NCBI RefSeq assembly: GCF_025380365.1
Contig: NZ_JAOCQF010000001.1
Location: forward strand, 2,158,245 to 2,222,244
Direction of reading: 5' to 3'
Source: Albidovulum sediminis
Lineage (GTDB): Bacteria; Pseudomonadota; Alphaproteobacteria; Rhodobacterales; Rhodobacteraceae
DNA: 64,000 nt
The notes below the pieces were generated by a model. The model ran no database searches. It worked only from the letters and a program-made list of their open reading frames with translations, and was not told the origin of the DNA. A program made the translations under genes and the position numbers. Of this stretch, positions 29,283 to 37,597 are shown in pieces (positions within the stretch are counted from its first letter, which is position 1; the number at the start of each line of letters is the position of its first letter).

Positions 29283-29385
29283 CTGACCCTCCCCCACCGG
29301 CATTCCTCGTTCGTAATGAGAGTATGCTCGTTTGATTTTGTTAGCCGTCGGCTTCGTGTTGGGCAGGTGCGCTGGACGCGCAGCC

Positions 29386-29778
29386 CTACCCCTCCTCCCG
29401 CCCCGTCCCCTCGCGGTTGCGCTCATAGCTCCGATTGACCGGAAACGGCGGCAGCCAGCTTTCGCGGCGGATGGTCCAGAGCTCGTAGGTCGGGGTGAAC
29501 CCATCGGGCGCGTCGAGCGTGCCGAGGTTCACCTCCACCTCGTCGCCGCTCCGGCCGAAGACGGACGATCCGCAGCGCGGGCAGAAGTGCCGCCCGGCAA
29601 AGGCCTGCGTCCGGCCCGTCACCGTCACCCGGTCCGCCGGAAAGATCGCCGAGGCGTGGAAGAGCGCGCCGTGGTGCTTGCGGCAGTCGAGGCAATGGCA
29701 CAGTCCCACCCGCCAGGGCCGCCCCCGCGCCTCGATGCGGACATCGCCGCACAGGCACCCGCCGGTAACCGTTTCCAT
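29386..29778 (-). CDS. GFA/CENP-V family zinc protein
   Basis: 130 residues from the ATG at 29776-29778, preceded by AAGGGGG. Cysteine pattern CLC, CHCLDC and CPRCG forms the zinc sites of the GFA family (glutathione-dependent formaldehyde-activating fold). Such proteins are common, mostly uncharacterised, and a formaldehyde role should not be assumed. It is alone on its strand between the low-GC ORF and the cold-shock gene. Confidence 0.88.
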   Translation of the reverse strand: METVTGGCLCGDVRIEARGRPWRVGLCHCLDCRKHHGALFHASAIFPADRVTVTGRTQAFAGRHFCPRCGSSVFGRSGDEVEVNLGTLDAPDGFTPTYELWTIRRESWLPPFPVNRSYERNREGTGREEG

Positions 29779-30059
29779 GCCGCGCCCCCTTCGATCCGAC
29801 CGTCCGGGCCAGTCTATCCCCGCGCCCCTGCATTGCAACCGCGCCCCTGTCCCCCGCCCATTCCGGCCGCGCCAGCCCGGCCTTTTTTGCCGGATCGGCA
29901 GATTTTCCTTGCATTTTTGCCCGTTTCCCCCCATTTGGGTGCCGCGACGTTATTCATCTCGACCTGCTGTCTCCTTCTCGGCCACAGTCACTCGATCTTG
30001 CTCTGACTTAGCCGGGCGGCCGCGCTCCGTGGGCCGCAAACACGACAGGAGATACCACG

Positions 30060-30266
30060 ATGGCCAATGGCACCGTGAAATGGTTCAACGCAACGAAGGG
30101 CTTCGGCTTCATCGAGCCCGAAGGCGGCCGCAAGGACGTGTTCGTCCACATCTCGGCGGTCGAGCGCTCGGGTCTGAGCACGCTCAAGGATGGCGCGAAG
30201 GTCACCTTCGACATCGAATCCGGCCGTGACGGCCGCGAAAGCGCGACCAACCTGAGCCTCGTCTGA
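30060..30266 (+). CDS. cold-shock protein (CspA family)
   Basis: 68 residues, single cold-shock domain. RNA-binding motifs KGFGFI (RNP1) and VFVHISAV (RNP2) are intact, and KWFNATKG is the usual opening. RNA chaperone in the cytoplasm. AGGAG sits 8 bases before the ATG. The 281 bp gap upstream probably includes a long 5' untranslated leader, typical of cold-shock mRNAs, and a strong hairpin follows the stop. Confidence 0.95.
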   Translation: MANGTVKWFNATKGFGFIEPEGGRKDVFVHISAVERSGLSTLKDGAKVTFDIESGRDGRESATNLSLV

Positions 30267-30288
30267 GACGAAGCGCTGGAATTCATGG

Positions 30289-30316
30289 AACAGGGCGGGA
30301 CATCTCCCGCCCTGTT
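30289..30316 (+). terminator. intrinsic terminator of cold-shock gene
   Basis: Perfect 12-base stem AACAGGGCGGGA (30289-30300) and TCCCGCCCTGTT (30305-30316) with a 4-base CATC loop, followed by a short T-rich run (TTCATTTC). It lies 22 bases after the csp stop. Confidence 0.85.
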
Positions 30317-30427
30317 TCATTTCAAGCCCCTCGCGACCGGGGGAAGCGCCGCCCGTTGATCCCAGTCAATGACATCGCGGGCGACTCGGCGCAGACTGCC
30401 GCCGTTCCATGAAACGGAGGGCAAACC

Positions 30428-30739
30428 ATGCCGGACGATGACAGCACACCCGAAACCGGGGCCCAGAAGAAGCGCAACTGGACCGAAGAGATCGAGGTTG
30501 CGGGAGAGGAACTGGTGGCGCGGGTCAAGGAACTTGCCGCCGACGCGCAGGTCAAGCGGATCCGCATCACCGAACCCGATGGCGATCTCGTCCTCGAGGT
30601 GCCGCTGACGATCGGCGCGATCGCCGGGGGCGCGGTCGTTCTCGCCGCGCCGCTGCTTGCCGTGATCGGCGCGCTCGCCGCCTTCGTCACCAAGGTGAAG
30701 ATCGAGGTCGTGCGGACCGACCCCGACGACCGGGACTGA
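30428..30739 (+). CDS. DUF4342 small membrane-associated protein
   Basis: 103 residues. The opening WTEEIEVAGEELVARVKELA, a short beta-hairpin (KRIRITEPDGDLVLEVPL) and a hydrophobic helix (about 61-88, Gly/Ala rich) match DUF4342. Function unknown; the C-terminal part is probably membrane-inserted. It stands alone between the cold-shock gene and uspA. Confidence 0.85.
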   Translation: MPDDDSTPETGAQKKRNWTEEIEVAGEELVARVKELAADAQVKRIRITEPDGDLVLEVPLTIGAIAGGAVVLAAPLLAVIGALAAFVTKVKIEVVRTDPDDRD

Positions 30740-30750
30740 AGGGCGAAAGG

Positions 30751-30773
30751 GGGGCGAGGCCAGATCCCGCCCC
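30751..30773. terminator. weak bidirectional hairpin between DUF4342 and usp genes
   Basis: GGGGCG (30751-30756) pairs with CGCCCC (30768-30773) across an 11-base loop in the 54 bp gap between two convergent genes. There is no T tract, so this is only a weak terminator candidate. Confidence 0.35.
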
Positions 30774-30793
30774 GTCCGCCTCAGCGCTCCGCC

Positions 30794-31207
30794 TCAGCGG
30801 GCCACCGTCACCGTGCAATGCGCCCGGGCCGCGACATCCGCCGCGACGGAGCCGAGGACCAGTCGCGAGACGCCGCGCTTGTCGCCAGTGCCCATCACGA
30901 TGTGATCGATACCGTTCTGCTCGGCATAGGCGACGATGCCCGCCGCGGGTTCACGGCTGACGACATCCACGATCCTTGCATTGCCCGCGCCATGTTCGGC
31001 GGCCACGGCCTTGGCCCCGTCCAGGATCGCGGCAAGATCGGCGTCCGACCAGTGCGGGATGAGCGGGCCGCGCGCCCCGCCATGGGCGACGTTGACGGCA
31101 CAGATCGTCAGTTCCGCCCCGAACTTCGCCGCCATTTCTGCAGCCGCAATGACGGCGACCTTCGAATGGTCGGCACCGTCGGTCGCGCAAAGTATCTTCC
31201 GTGTCAT
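30794..31207 (-). CDS. universal stress protein (UspA family)
   Basis: 137 residues from the ATG at 31205-31207, preceded by GGAGGAAA. Single Usp domain with the ATP-binding motif MGTGDKRGVSRLVLGSVA near the C-terminus. It is preceded 61 bp upstream by a perfect FNR/CRP-type palindrome, so anaerobic or low-oxygen induction is likely, as for other usp genes in facultative or phototrophic relatives. Confidence 0.9.
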   Translation of the reverse strand: MTRKILCATDGADHSKVAVIAAAEMAAKFGAELTICAVNVAHGGARGPLIPHWSDADLAAILDGAKAVAAEHGAGNARIVDVVSREPAAGIVAYAEQNGIDHIVMGTGDKRGVSRLVLGSVAADVAARAHCTVTVAR

Positions 31208-31261
31208 GGTTTCCTCCATCTGAGTCCATGAAACAAATTCCACTTTAATGAAATAGCGTCC

Positions 31262-31275
31262 TTGACCTGTGTCAA
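31262..31275 (-). promoter_or_regulatory. FNR/FnrL-type binding site upstream of usp
   Basis: On the minus strand TTGAC-ACAG-GTCAA, a perfect 5-4-5 palindrome that fits the FNR-family consensus TTGAT-N4-ATCAA with C/G in the fifth position. Its centre is about 61 bases upstream of the usp start codon; with a class II position (-41.5) this would put the transcription start near 31227. It lies directly at the end of the upstream rpiR gene (stop at 31282). Confidence 0.6.
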
Positions 31276-31281
31276 CCGCCT

Positions 31282-32154
31282 TCACTTCCCGCGTCGGAAA
31301 AACCGGGCGCGCGCGTAAAGTTCCTCAAGCCGCTTCATCCGCGCCTGCGTCTCTTCCCAGGTCAGGCTCTGGATCGCGGCCATCAGCGTCTCGATCAGCA
31401 CCTGGATCGCCACGGTGGAGTCCCAGGCGGAAGGCACCTCGATATGCGCCGAAAGCCGGTAGCGCGCGCGCTCGGCCGCGGGCGAAACCCACTGGTCGGT
31501 GATCAGAACAACCTCTGCCCCCTGGTCGGCGGCCATCTCGACCAGGCTCAGGACGTTGTTCTCATAGCGGCGGATGTCGAAGGCCAGCAGGACGTCCCCC
31601 GGCACCATGTCGATCAGCGCCGGCGGCCAGGCGTTCGACATGTCGGAGATCAGCGTCACGTTCTGGCGGATCACCTTCATGTGGGTGACGAAGTAATCGG
31701 CCATCGCATGGGTGATGCGCCCGCCCATGGCAAAGATCTTGCGGTTGCTGTCGGCCATGAGGCCCGCCACGGCATCGAAATCGGCGTGGTCGATCTGGCC
31801 GAGCGTCGCCTGGAGGTTGCCGACGACCGCATCGGCAAACCGGTTCAGGATATGCGTATCCGGCACCCCGCCGGCCCAGCGGTCGTGCTTGGCGATGGGC
31901 GAGATCAGGCGCTCCTCGACCTCCAGCCTGACCACGGCCTGAAAGTCGGGATAGCCCTTGTATCCCAGCTTCTGGACCAGCCGCACCACCGTGGGGGTGG
32001 AGACCTCGGCCTCCTTCGCAAGCGCGGTGATCGAGCCCAGGACCGAGACCGGATAGTGCCGCGTGATATGCGATGCAAGTTGCCGCTCGCTGCGTGTGAG
32101 CGCATCGAACCGAGCACGGATCTGCTGTTCCACCGTCAGCGCCGAAGCTGGCAT
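31282..32154 (-). CDS. MurR/RpiR family transcriptional regulator
   Basis: 290 residues from the ATG at 32152-32154; GGGGAGG sits 9 bases upstream of it, whereas it directly abuts an alternative ATG at 32161. An N-terminal helix-turn-helix (SITALAKEAEVSTPTVVRLVQKLGYKGYPDFQ) is followed by a SIS sugar-isomerase-fold ligand domain (about 125-270). RpiR regulators usually control the operon they adjoin. It is divergent from the amidohydrolase/TRAP operon across 168 bp and probably governs it. Confidence 0.9.
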   Translation of the reverse strand: MPASALTVEQQIRARFDALTRSERQLASHITRHYPVSVLGSITALAKEAEVSTPTVVRLVQKLGYKGYPDFQAVVRLEVEERLISPIAKHDRWAGGVPDTHILNRFADAVVGNLQATLGQIDHADFDAVAGLMADSNRKIFAMGGRITHAMADYFVTHMKVIRQNVTLISDMSNAWPPALIDMVPGDVLLAFDIRRYENNVLSLVEMAADQGAEVVLITDQWVSPAAERARYRLSAHIEVPSAWDSTVAIQVLIETLMAAIQSLTWEETQARMKRLEELYARARFFRRGK

Positions 32155-32235
32155 GATTGTCATCCTCCCCACACGGCCCGCGGCATCATGGAATCCGAAC
32201 AAAGGCAACGGATCGACGCTCTTGGAAAAGATTGT

Positions 32236-32259
32236 AACAGAAATTTCATTCAGGAAAAT
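32236..32259. promoter_or_regulatory. candidate RpiR operator in the divergent gap
   Basis: Within 168 bp between rpiR and the amidohydrolase gene, the AT-rich patch holds the palindrome GAAATTTC (32240-32247) and an overlapping TTTC-N6-GAAA (32244-32257). A TTGACA word follows at 32263. This is where an autoregulated divergent operator would be expected; no experimental RpiR consensus matches exactly. Confidence 0.35.
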
Positions 32260-32322
32260 ATCTTGACAGAAACGCGCTCCTCGGAGGAGCCTTCGGGTAA
32301 TGAATCAGGGGGGCGCCGGACA

Positions 32323-33108
32323 ATGACGGCAACGGAGGCGGCTTTGCCAGTCGTGTCGATCGAGAACCGCGACGGGCGCGGCCCGTTCCTGATCGTCTGC
32401 GAGCATGCCTCGAATCACTTCCCCGCGGCGTTCGGCACCCTCGGACTTTCGGCCGAGGCGCGGAGCGCGCACATCGCCTGGGACCCAGGCGCGCTTGGGC
32501 TTGCGCGCGGGCTGTCGCGCGCCCTTGACGCCCCGCTGGTCGCGGCAGGGATCTCGCGCCTCATCTATGACCTCAACCGGCCTCCACATTCCGCCGGCGC
32601 GATGGCCGCCGAAAGCGAGATCTATGACATCCCCGGCAATGCCGCGATCGGCCCGGCCGAACGCCTGCGCCGGACCGAGCAGATATACCTGCCTTTCCAC
32701 GGTGCGCTTCACGCCGAAATCGCGCGGCGGCTCGCGGCCGGGCATCCTCCGGTCGTGGTGACGGTCCATAGCTTCGCGCCGGTCTACTTCGGCAAGCGGC
32801 GCGATGTCAAACTGGGGGTCATCCACGATGGCGACCCGACCTTCGCCAACGCCGTCCTGGCCGAGGCATCCGCGCGCACGGGCCTTGTCTGCCGCCTGAA
32901 CGAGCCGTACTCGGCCGCCGACGGCGTCACCCACACACTCAGGCTGCAAGTCTCGCCCTACGGGCTGCATCACGTAATGCTGGAAGTTCGGAACGATCTG
33001 ATCGCCGGTGCCGACGCGGAAGAGGCGATGGCCGCGTCGCTCGCGCCCGTTCTCAAGGCGGCGCTCGCCGCAATTGCACCGCCAGTCAAGCAGAAGGCAA
33101 CGGGCTGA
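32323..33108 (+). CDS. N-formylglutamate amidohydrolase family protein
   Basis: 261 residues from the ATG at 32323. The signature IVCEHASNHFP, then DPGALGLARGLSRALDAPL, YDLNRP, VTVHSFAPVY and the late LRLQVSPYGLHHVMLEVRNDLI belong to the zinc hydrolase family PF05013 (N-formylglutamate amidohydrolase). It is not inside a histidine-degradation cluster. It heads a TRAP transporter operon with a glutamine-synthetase-like ligase, so cleavage of an N-acyl or gamma-glutamyl amide is a plausible role. The stop lies 1 bp before dctQ. Confidence 0.85.
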   Translation: MTATEAALPVVSIENRDGRGPFLIVCEHASNHFPAAFGTLGLSAEARSAHIAWDPGALGLARGLSRALDAPLVAAGISRLIYDLNRPPHSAGAMAAESEIYDIPGNAAIGPAERLRRTEQIYLPFHGALHAEIARRLAAGHPPVVVTVHSFAPVYFGKRRDVKLGVIHDGDPTFANAVLAEASARTGLVCRLNEPYSAADGVTHTLRLQVSPYGLHHVMLEVRNDLIAGADAEEAMAASLAPVLKAALAAIAPPVKQKATG

Positions 33109-33109
33109 G

Positions 33110-33673
33110 ATGCCGAACTGGATCAAGACCTACGTGAAATTTGTGGACGCACTGAACTACCGGGTCGGGCGGTTCGCGATGTATCTTCTCTACCTGCTGA
33201 TGGGAGTCCTGCTCTATTCGGTCGTCAGCAAGGGCGTCGGGACGCCGGCGAACTGGCCGATTGAGATGGCTCAGTTCACCATGGTCGCCTACTACATGCT
33301 GGGTGGACCCTACTCGCTGCAGCTTGACAGCAACGTGCGGATGGACCTGCTGTACGGCCGCTGGTCGGATCGCACGAAGGCCTGGGTGGACGCCTTCTCT
33401 ATCTTTGCGATGATCTTCTACCTCGTGATCCTTCTGTGGGGCGCCTACGATTCCACCGTCTATTCGCTCGGCTTGAAATGGGTCGACAAGGAGGTCCTCG
33501 GCGTCACGCTCCCCTGGCCGCAGACCGGGTTCCTAGAGCGTAACCCGTCACTCTGGCGGCCGGTCATCTGGCCGATCAAAGTGATCATGATTGTCGGCAT
33601 CTTCCTGATGCTCCTTCAAGCAATCGCGTTCTTCTTCAAGGACGTAGCACGTGTTCGCGGGGAAGAACTCTGA
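33110..33673 (+). CDS. TRAP transporter small permease (DctQ)
   Basis: 187 residues from the ATG at 33110. Four membrane helices (about 20-40, 50-70, 95-115, 150-180) in the DctQ pattern with PIEMAQFTMVAYYMLGGPYSLQLDSNVRMDLLY between helices two and three. Overlaps the next gene by one base (TGATG). Part of a three-gene TRAP system. Confidence 0.88.
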   Translation: MPNWIKTYVKFVDALNYRVGRFAMYLLYLLMGVLLYSVVSKGVGTPANWPIEMAQFTMVAYYMLGGPYSLQLDSNVRMDLLYGRWSDRTKAWVDAFSIFAMIFYLVILLWGAYDSTVYSLGLKWVDKEVLGVTLPWPQTGFLERNPSLWRPVIWPIKVIMIVGIFLMLLQAIAFFFKDVARVRGEEL

Positions 33674-34998
33674 TGTCCTACGACATGATCGCCATCATGA
33701 TGTTTTCGACCATGATGGTCATGATGATCACCGGCCAGCGCGTCTTTGGCGCGATCGGTTTTGTCGCCGTGCTGGCCGCGGTGCTCCTGTGGGGGGACGG
33801 CGGCTCTAACCTTGGTTTCTCGGCGACGATCAAGCTGATGAACTGGTACCCGCTGCTGACCCTGCCGATGTTCATCTTCATGGGTTATGTGCTGAGCGAG
33901 GCACGGCTGGCCGACGATCTCTACCGGATGTTCCACGTCTGGTTCGGACCGGTTCCGGGCGGCCTTGCCATTGGCACCATCGGGCTGATGATCATCATCT
34001 CGGCGATGAACGGTCTGTCCGTGGCTGGTATGGCAATCGGCGCGACCATCGCCCTGCCCGAGCTGATCAAGCGTGGCTACGACAAGCAGATGATATCCGG
34101 GGTGATCCAGGCGGGATCGTCCCTTGGGATCCTGATCCCGCCCTCGGTCGTGCTGGTTCTCTACGCGATGATCGCGCGCCAGCCGGTCGGCCAGCTCTGG
34201 CTGGCCGGCGTTTTCCCGGGCCTCCTGATGGCGACGCTTTTCATCCTATACATCTGGATCCGATGCCGGCTGCAGCCGCACCTGGGACCAGTCATCTCGG
34301 CCGAGGAACGGGCCTCGATCCCGCGGTCCGAGAAGATCCGGCTGCTCTCGGCCGGTTTGCTGCCGCTGGGGATCTTCCTCATCATGATGGGGCCCTTCGT
34401 CACTGGATACACCTCGCTCGTCGAAAGTTCGGTGGTGGGGGCGCTGGCCTCGGTGCTTGCCGCGATCATCAAGGGACGTTTCACCCGCGCGGTGTTCGAA
34501 GAATCGACCCGACAGACGCTGGCGATCTCGTGCATGTTCATGTGGATCATCCTCGCGGCGCTGGCGTTCGGCGCGGTGTTCGACGGGCTGGGCGCGGTGA
34601 AGTCGATCCAGGGCCTCTTTATCGAGGACATGGGTCTGAATCGGTGGCAGATCCTCATACTGATGCAGCTTTCTTTCCTGATCATGGGCACCTTCCTGGA
34701 CGATACCGCCATGCTGGTGATCGTCGCGCCGCTTTATGTGCCGCTGGTGAAGGCGCTGGAATTCGACCTCATCTGGTATGGTGTTCTTTACACCATCACC
34801 TGCCAGATTGCCTACATGACGCCGCCCTTCGGCTACAACCTGTTCCTGATGAGGGCGATGGCGCCAAAGGACTATTCCATCGTCGATATCTACCGCTCGA
34901 TCATTCCCTTCGTCGGGGTGATGATCGTGGCGCTCGTGCTGGTCGCGGCCTTCCCCGAGATCGCGCTCTGGCTGCCCAACCATGTGTACAACAAGTAA
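33673..34998 (+). CDS. TRAP transporter large permease (DctM)
   Basis: 441 residues, about 12 hydrophobic segments, DctM family. Features seen: ALPELIKRGYDKQMISGVIQAGSSLGILIPPSVVLVLYAMI and FLDDTAMLVIVAPLYVPL. Sodium-driven uptake channel partner of DctQ and the binding protein. Directly overlaps dctQ by one base. Confidence 0.93.
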   Translation: MSYDMIAIMMFSTMMVMMITGQRVFGAIGFVAVLAAVLLWGDGGSNLGFSATIKLMNWYPLLTLPMFIFMGYVLSEARLADDLYRMFHVWFGPVPGGLAIGTIGLMIIISAMNGLSVAGMAIGATIALPELIKRGYDKQMISGVIQAGSSLGILIPPSVVLVLYAMIARQPVGQLWLAGVFPGLLMATLFILYIWIRCRLQPHLGPVISAEERASIPRSEKIRLLSAGLLPLGIFLIMMGPFVTGYTSLVESSVVGALASVLAAIIKGRFTRAVFEESTRQTLAISCMFMWIILAALAFGAVFDGLGAVKSIQGLFIEDMGLNRWQILILMQLSFLIMGTFLDDTAMLVIVAPLYVPLVKALEFDLIWYGVLYTITCQIAYMTPPFGYNLFLMRAMAPKDYSIVDIYRSIIPFVGVMIVALVLVAAFPEIALWLPNHVYNK

Positions 34999-35029
34999 CC
35001 AAGAAGCCAGCCAACAAGGAGAAGAAGCC

Positions 35030-36070
35030 ATGACATCAAGACGCAAGTTCCTTGCCGCCGCCGGACTAGGGGCTGCCGGCTCACTGGCAGCGCCCTCGAT
35101 CGTCCGCGCGCAATCGGGCATCAAGTGGCGGATGCAGACCTATGCCGGCAGCGCCATCGGCCAGTTCGTGTCCAAGCCGATCGTCGACATGGTTAACAAC
35201 GCCTCTAACGGGGAGCTCGAGATCGAGCTGTTCTACTCCGACCAACTCGTGCCCACGGGCGAGTTGTTCAGGGCGCTGCAGGACGGCACAATCCAGGCCG
35301 TCCATTCCGACGACGACTCGATGGCCGCTCCGGTCGATATCGCCATCTTCGGCGGCTACTTCCCGCTGGCGACCAAATACGCGCTCGATGTCCCGGTTCT
35401 GTTCAACCAGTACGGCCTCGCCGATATCTGGCGCGAGGCCTACCAGGAGGCCGGCGGCGTGGTCTGGCTGTCCTCGGCCGGCCAGGATCCCTGCAACTTC
35501 AACACCAAGAAGGAAGTGAAATCGCTTGCAGACCTCGATGGCCTCAAGCTCTACACCTTCCCGACGGCCGGCCGCTTCCTTTCCCAATTCGGGGTGGTGC
35601 CGGTGACGATCCCTTACGCGGACGCCGAGGTCGCGGTGCAGACTGGCGAGCTCGACGGCATGGCCTGGTCGGGCATCACCGAGGATTACACGGTCGGCTG
35701 GGCCAACGTCACCAACTACTTCCTGACCAACAATATCTCGGGCGCCTGGATCGGAAGCCACTTTGTGAACGAGAAGGCCTGGGCCGACCTGCCCGATCAC
35801 CTCAAGAACGTCTATATGTCCTGCCTCGAAGCCAGCCACACCTTCCGCAACCAGTGGTACTGGGGCGGCGAGGCCAAGCTGCGCGCCACAGGCGACAAGC
35901 TGCAACTCCGCACGATCCCGGCGGCGGAATGGCAGGCGGTCGAGGACGCCGCCTTGTCGTTCTGGGACGAGATGGCCCAACAGTCGGAACGGTCGGCGAA
36001 GGTCGTCAAGATCTTCAAGGAATACAATGAGGTTCTGAGGAAAGCCGGTCCTCCGTACAGCTTCGGCTGA
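35030..36070 (+). CDS. TRAP transporter substrate-binding protein (DctP)
   Basis: 346 residues from the ATG at 35030 (AAGGAG 8 bases upstream). The N-terminus TSRRKFLAAAGLGAAGSLAAP carries a twin-arginine-like SRRKFL motif, so export through Tat is likely. The DctP fold is shown by GELFRALQDGTIQAVHS and TGELDGMAWSGITEDYTVGW. It is of the subtype with a long hinge region seen in TAKP-like carboxylate-binding proteins. Ligand unknown; the enclosed operon points to an amine, amino alcohol or related carboxylate. Confidence 0.9.
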   Translation: MTSRRKFLAAAGLGAAGSLAAPSIVRAQSGIKWRMQTYAGSAIGQFVSKPIVDMVNNASNGELEIELFYSDQLVPTGELFRALQDGTIQAVHSDDDSMAAPVDIAIFGGYFPLATKYALDVPVLFNQYGLADIWREAYQEAGGVVWLSSAGQDPCNFNTKKEVKSLADLDGLKLYTFPTAGRFLSQFGVVPVTIPYADAEVAVQTGELDGMAWSGITEDYTVGWANVTNYFLTNNISGAWIGSHFVNEKAWADLPDHLKNVYMSCLEASHTFRNQWYWGGEAKLRATGDKLQLRTIPAAEWQAVEDAALSFWDEMAQQSERSAKVVKIFKEYNEVLRKAGPPYSFG

Positions 36071-36080
36071 CCGCATCAAT

Positions 36081-36105
36081 GGGGCGGTGAGTCTTTCGCC
36101 GCCCC
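36081..36105 (+). terminator. hairpin after dctP
   Basis: GGGGCGGTGA (36081-36090) pairs with TCGCCGCCCC (36096-36105) through a 5-base loop, with one G-T wobble, followed by a T-poor TTCCAATTT. Placed 11 bases after the binding-protein stop, it could partly end transcription and stabilise the upstream mRNA, a common way to express the binding protein more strongly than the enzymes. Confidence 0.55.
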
Positions 36106-36121
36106 TTCCAATTTCGGAAAA

Positions 36122-36133
36122 ATTTGATCAAAT
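36122..36133. promoter_or_regulatory. 12-bp perfect palindrome upstream of the ligase gene
   Basis: ATTTGATCAAAT is self-complementary and sits in an AT-rich patch about 60 bases before the ligase start codon and just after the hairpin. It looks like a dimeric-regulator site or internal promoter element. The regulator is unknown; the divergent RpiR is a candidate. Confidence 0.35.
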
Positions 36134-36193
36134 ATACAGCAGAACGGTAGAGGGCCCGATTCCGGGCCTGCAAGAGAAACGAGGAGTGGCTCA

Positions 36194-37558
36194 ATGCCCG
36201 CCAATCTGACATTCGACGCGCTGAAGAAGGCCGTCGCTTCCGGTGAAATCGACACGGTTCTTGTCTGCATCGTGGACATGCAGGGCCGCCTGATGGGCAA
36301 GCGGTTCGTCGCGCGGCACTTCGTCGATGGCGGATGGGAAGAAACCCACTGCTGCAACTATCTCCTGGCGGTCGACGTGGAGATGTTCACCGTTCCGGGC
36401 TACAAGTCGGCCAGCTGGTCGAAGGGCTACGGCGACTACACGGTGAAGCCGGACCTGTCGACGCTGCGCCGCGTGCCGTGGCTGCCCGGTACCGCGATGG
36501 TCATGTCCGACCTGCTCGACCACCACACGCACGAAGAGGTTGCCGTGTCGCCGCGCGCCATCCTCAAGCGTCAGGTCGCGCGCGCGAAGGCCATGGGCTT
36601 TGACGCCATGATGGCGACCGAGCTGGAATTCTACCTGTTCGCAAACAGCTATGATGCGATCACCGACTCCGGCTATCGCAACATCCAGACGCTGGGCCGC
36701 CACAACGTCGACTACGCGATCTTCGGCACCACCAAGGAAGAAGGCGTGATGCGCGCGATTCGCAACGGCCTTTGGGACGCGGGCGTGCCGATCGAATGCT
36801 CCAAGGGCGAGGCCGAGGTCGGGCAGGAAGAGGTCAACGCGAAGTATTCTGACGCCCTCGACACCTGCGACAACCACGCGATCATCAAGAACGGCGTCAA
36901 GGAAATCTGCCACCAGCACGGCCACGCCGCGACCTTCATGGCCAAGTACCACCACGAACGCGCCGGATCGTCGAGCCATGTGCACCAGTCGCTCTGGAAG
37001 GACGGCAAGCCCGCCTTCCTCGACAAGAACGCGCCGCACGGCATGTCCGACCTGATGAAGCACTACGTCGCGGGACAGCTTGCCTACGCGCGCGAGATCA
37101 CGCCCCTGCTTGCCCCCTACATCAACAGCTACAAGCGCTATGTCGTCGGCATGTTCGCGCCCACCAAGGCGGTCTGGAGCCTCGATAACCGCACGGCAGG
37201 CTTCCGGGTCTGCGGAGAGGGTACGAAAGGCATCCGGGTCGAATGCCGGATCGGCGGCGCCGACCTCAACCCCTACATGGCCTGCGCCGGACTTCTTGCC
37301 GCCGGCCTTGCGGGGATCGAGCAGAAGATGGACCTGGAGCCCGCAATCTCCGGCGACATCTACAGCGCCCGCCGGGTGCGCGAGATCCCGAAGACGCTCG
37401 GCGAGGCAGCCGATCTGATGTCGAAATCGAAGATGCTGCGCGCGGCCTTCGGCGACGACGTGGTGGACCACTACGTCCACGCCGCGCACTGGGAAATCTC
37501 GGAGCAGAACCGTGTCGTGACCGATTGGGAGCTGAAGCGGGGCTTTGAGCGGCTCTGA
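36194..37558 (+). CDS. glutamine synthetase family ligase (gamma-glutamyl-amine ligase type)
   Basis: 454 residues, ATG with GAGGAG 7 bases upstream. The N-terminal beta-Grasp region carries VDMQGRLMGKRFVARHF, the catalytic domain MATELEFYLF, SSSHVHQSLW and VECRIGGADLNPYMACAGLLAAGL. This is the pattern of GlnA-related ligases that join glutamate to amines (PuuA, IpuC, GlnA4 types), not GlnA proper: the adenylylation tyrosine region is absent. It is followed by aldehyde and alcohol dehydrogenases. The amine substrate is not known. Confidence 0.85.
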   Translation: MPANLTFDALKKAVASGEIDTVLVCIVDMQGRLMGKRFVARHFVDGGWEETHCCNYLLAVDVEMFTVPGYKSASWSKGYGDYTVKPDLSTLRRVPWLPGTAMVMSDLLDHHTHEEVAVSPRAILKRQVARAKAMGFDAMMATELEFYLFANSYDAITDSGYRNIQTLGRHNVDYAIFGTTKEEGVMRAIRNGLWDAGVPIECSKGEAEVGQEEVNAKYSDALDTCDNHAIIKNGVKEICHQHGHAATFMAKYHHERAGSSSHVHQSLWKDGKPAFLDKNAPHGMSDLMKHYVAGQLAYAREITPLLAPYINSYKRYVVGMFAPTKAVWSLDNRTAGFRVCGEGTKGIRVECRIGGADLNPYMACAGLLAAGLAGIEQKMDLEPAISGDIYSARRVREIPKTLGEAADLMSKSKMLRAAFGDDVVDHYVHAAHWEISEQNRVVTDWELKRGFERL

Positions 37559-37597
37559 AGAAATGACCGGCGCCATCGGGCGCCAAGCGAGGACCAG

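Noticed and set aside
32276-32290. GCTCCT-CGG-AGGAGC hairpin upstream of the amidohydrolase gene
   Set aside because: Short stem with a 3-base loop, probably chance in GC-rich DNA; no T tract and no match to a riboswitch.
35188-35199. ATGGTTAA as a CtrA half site
   Set aside because: Lies within the dctP coding region as a single copy without the second TTAA.
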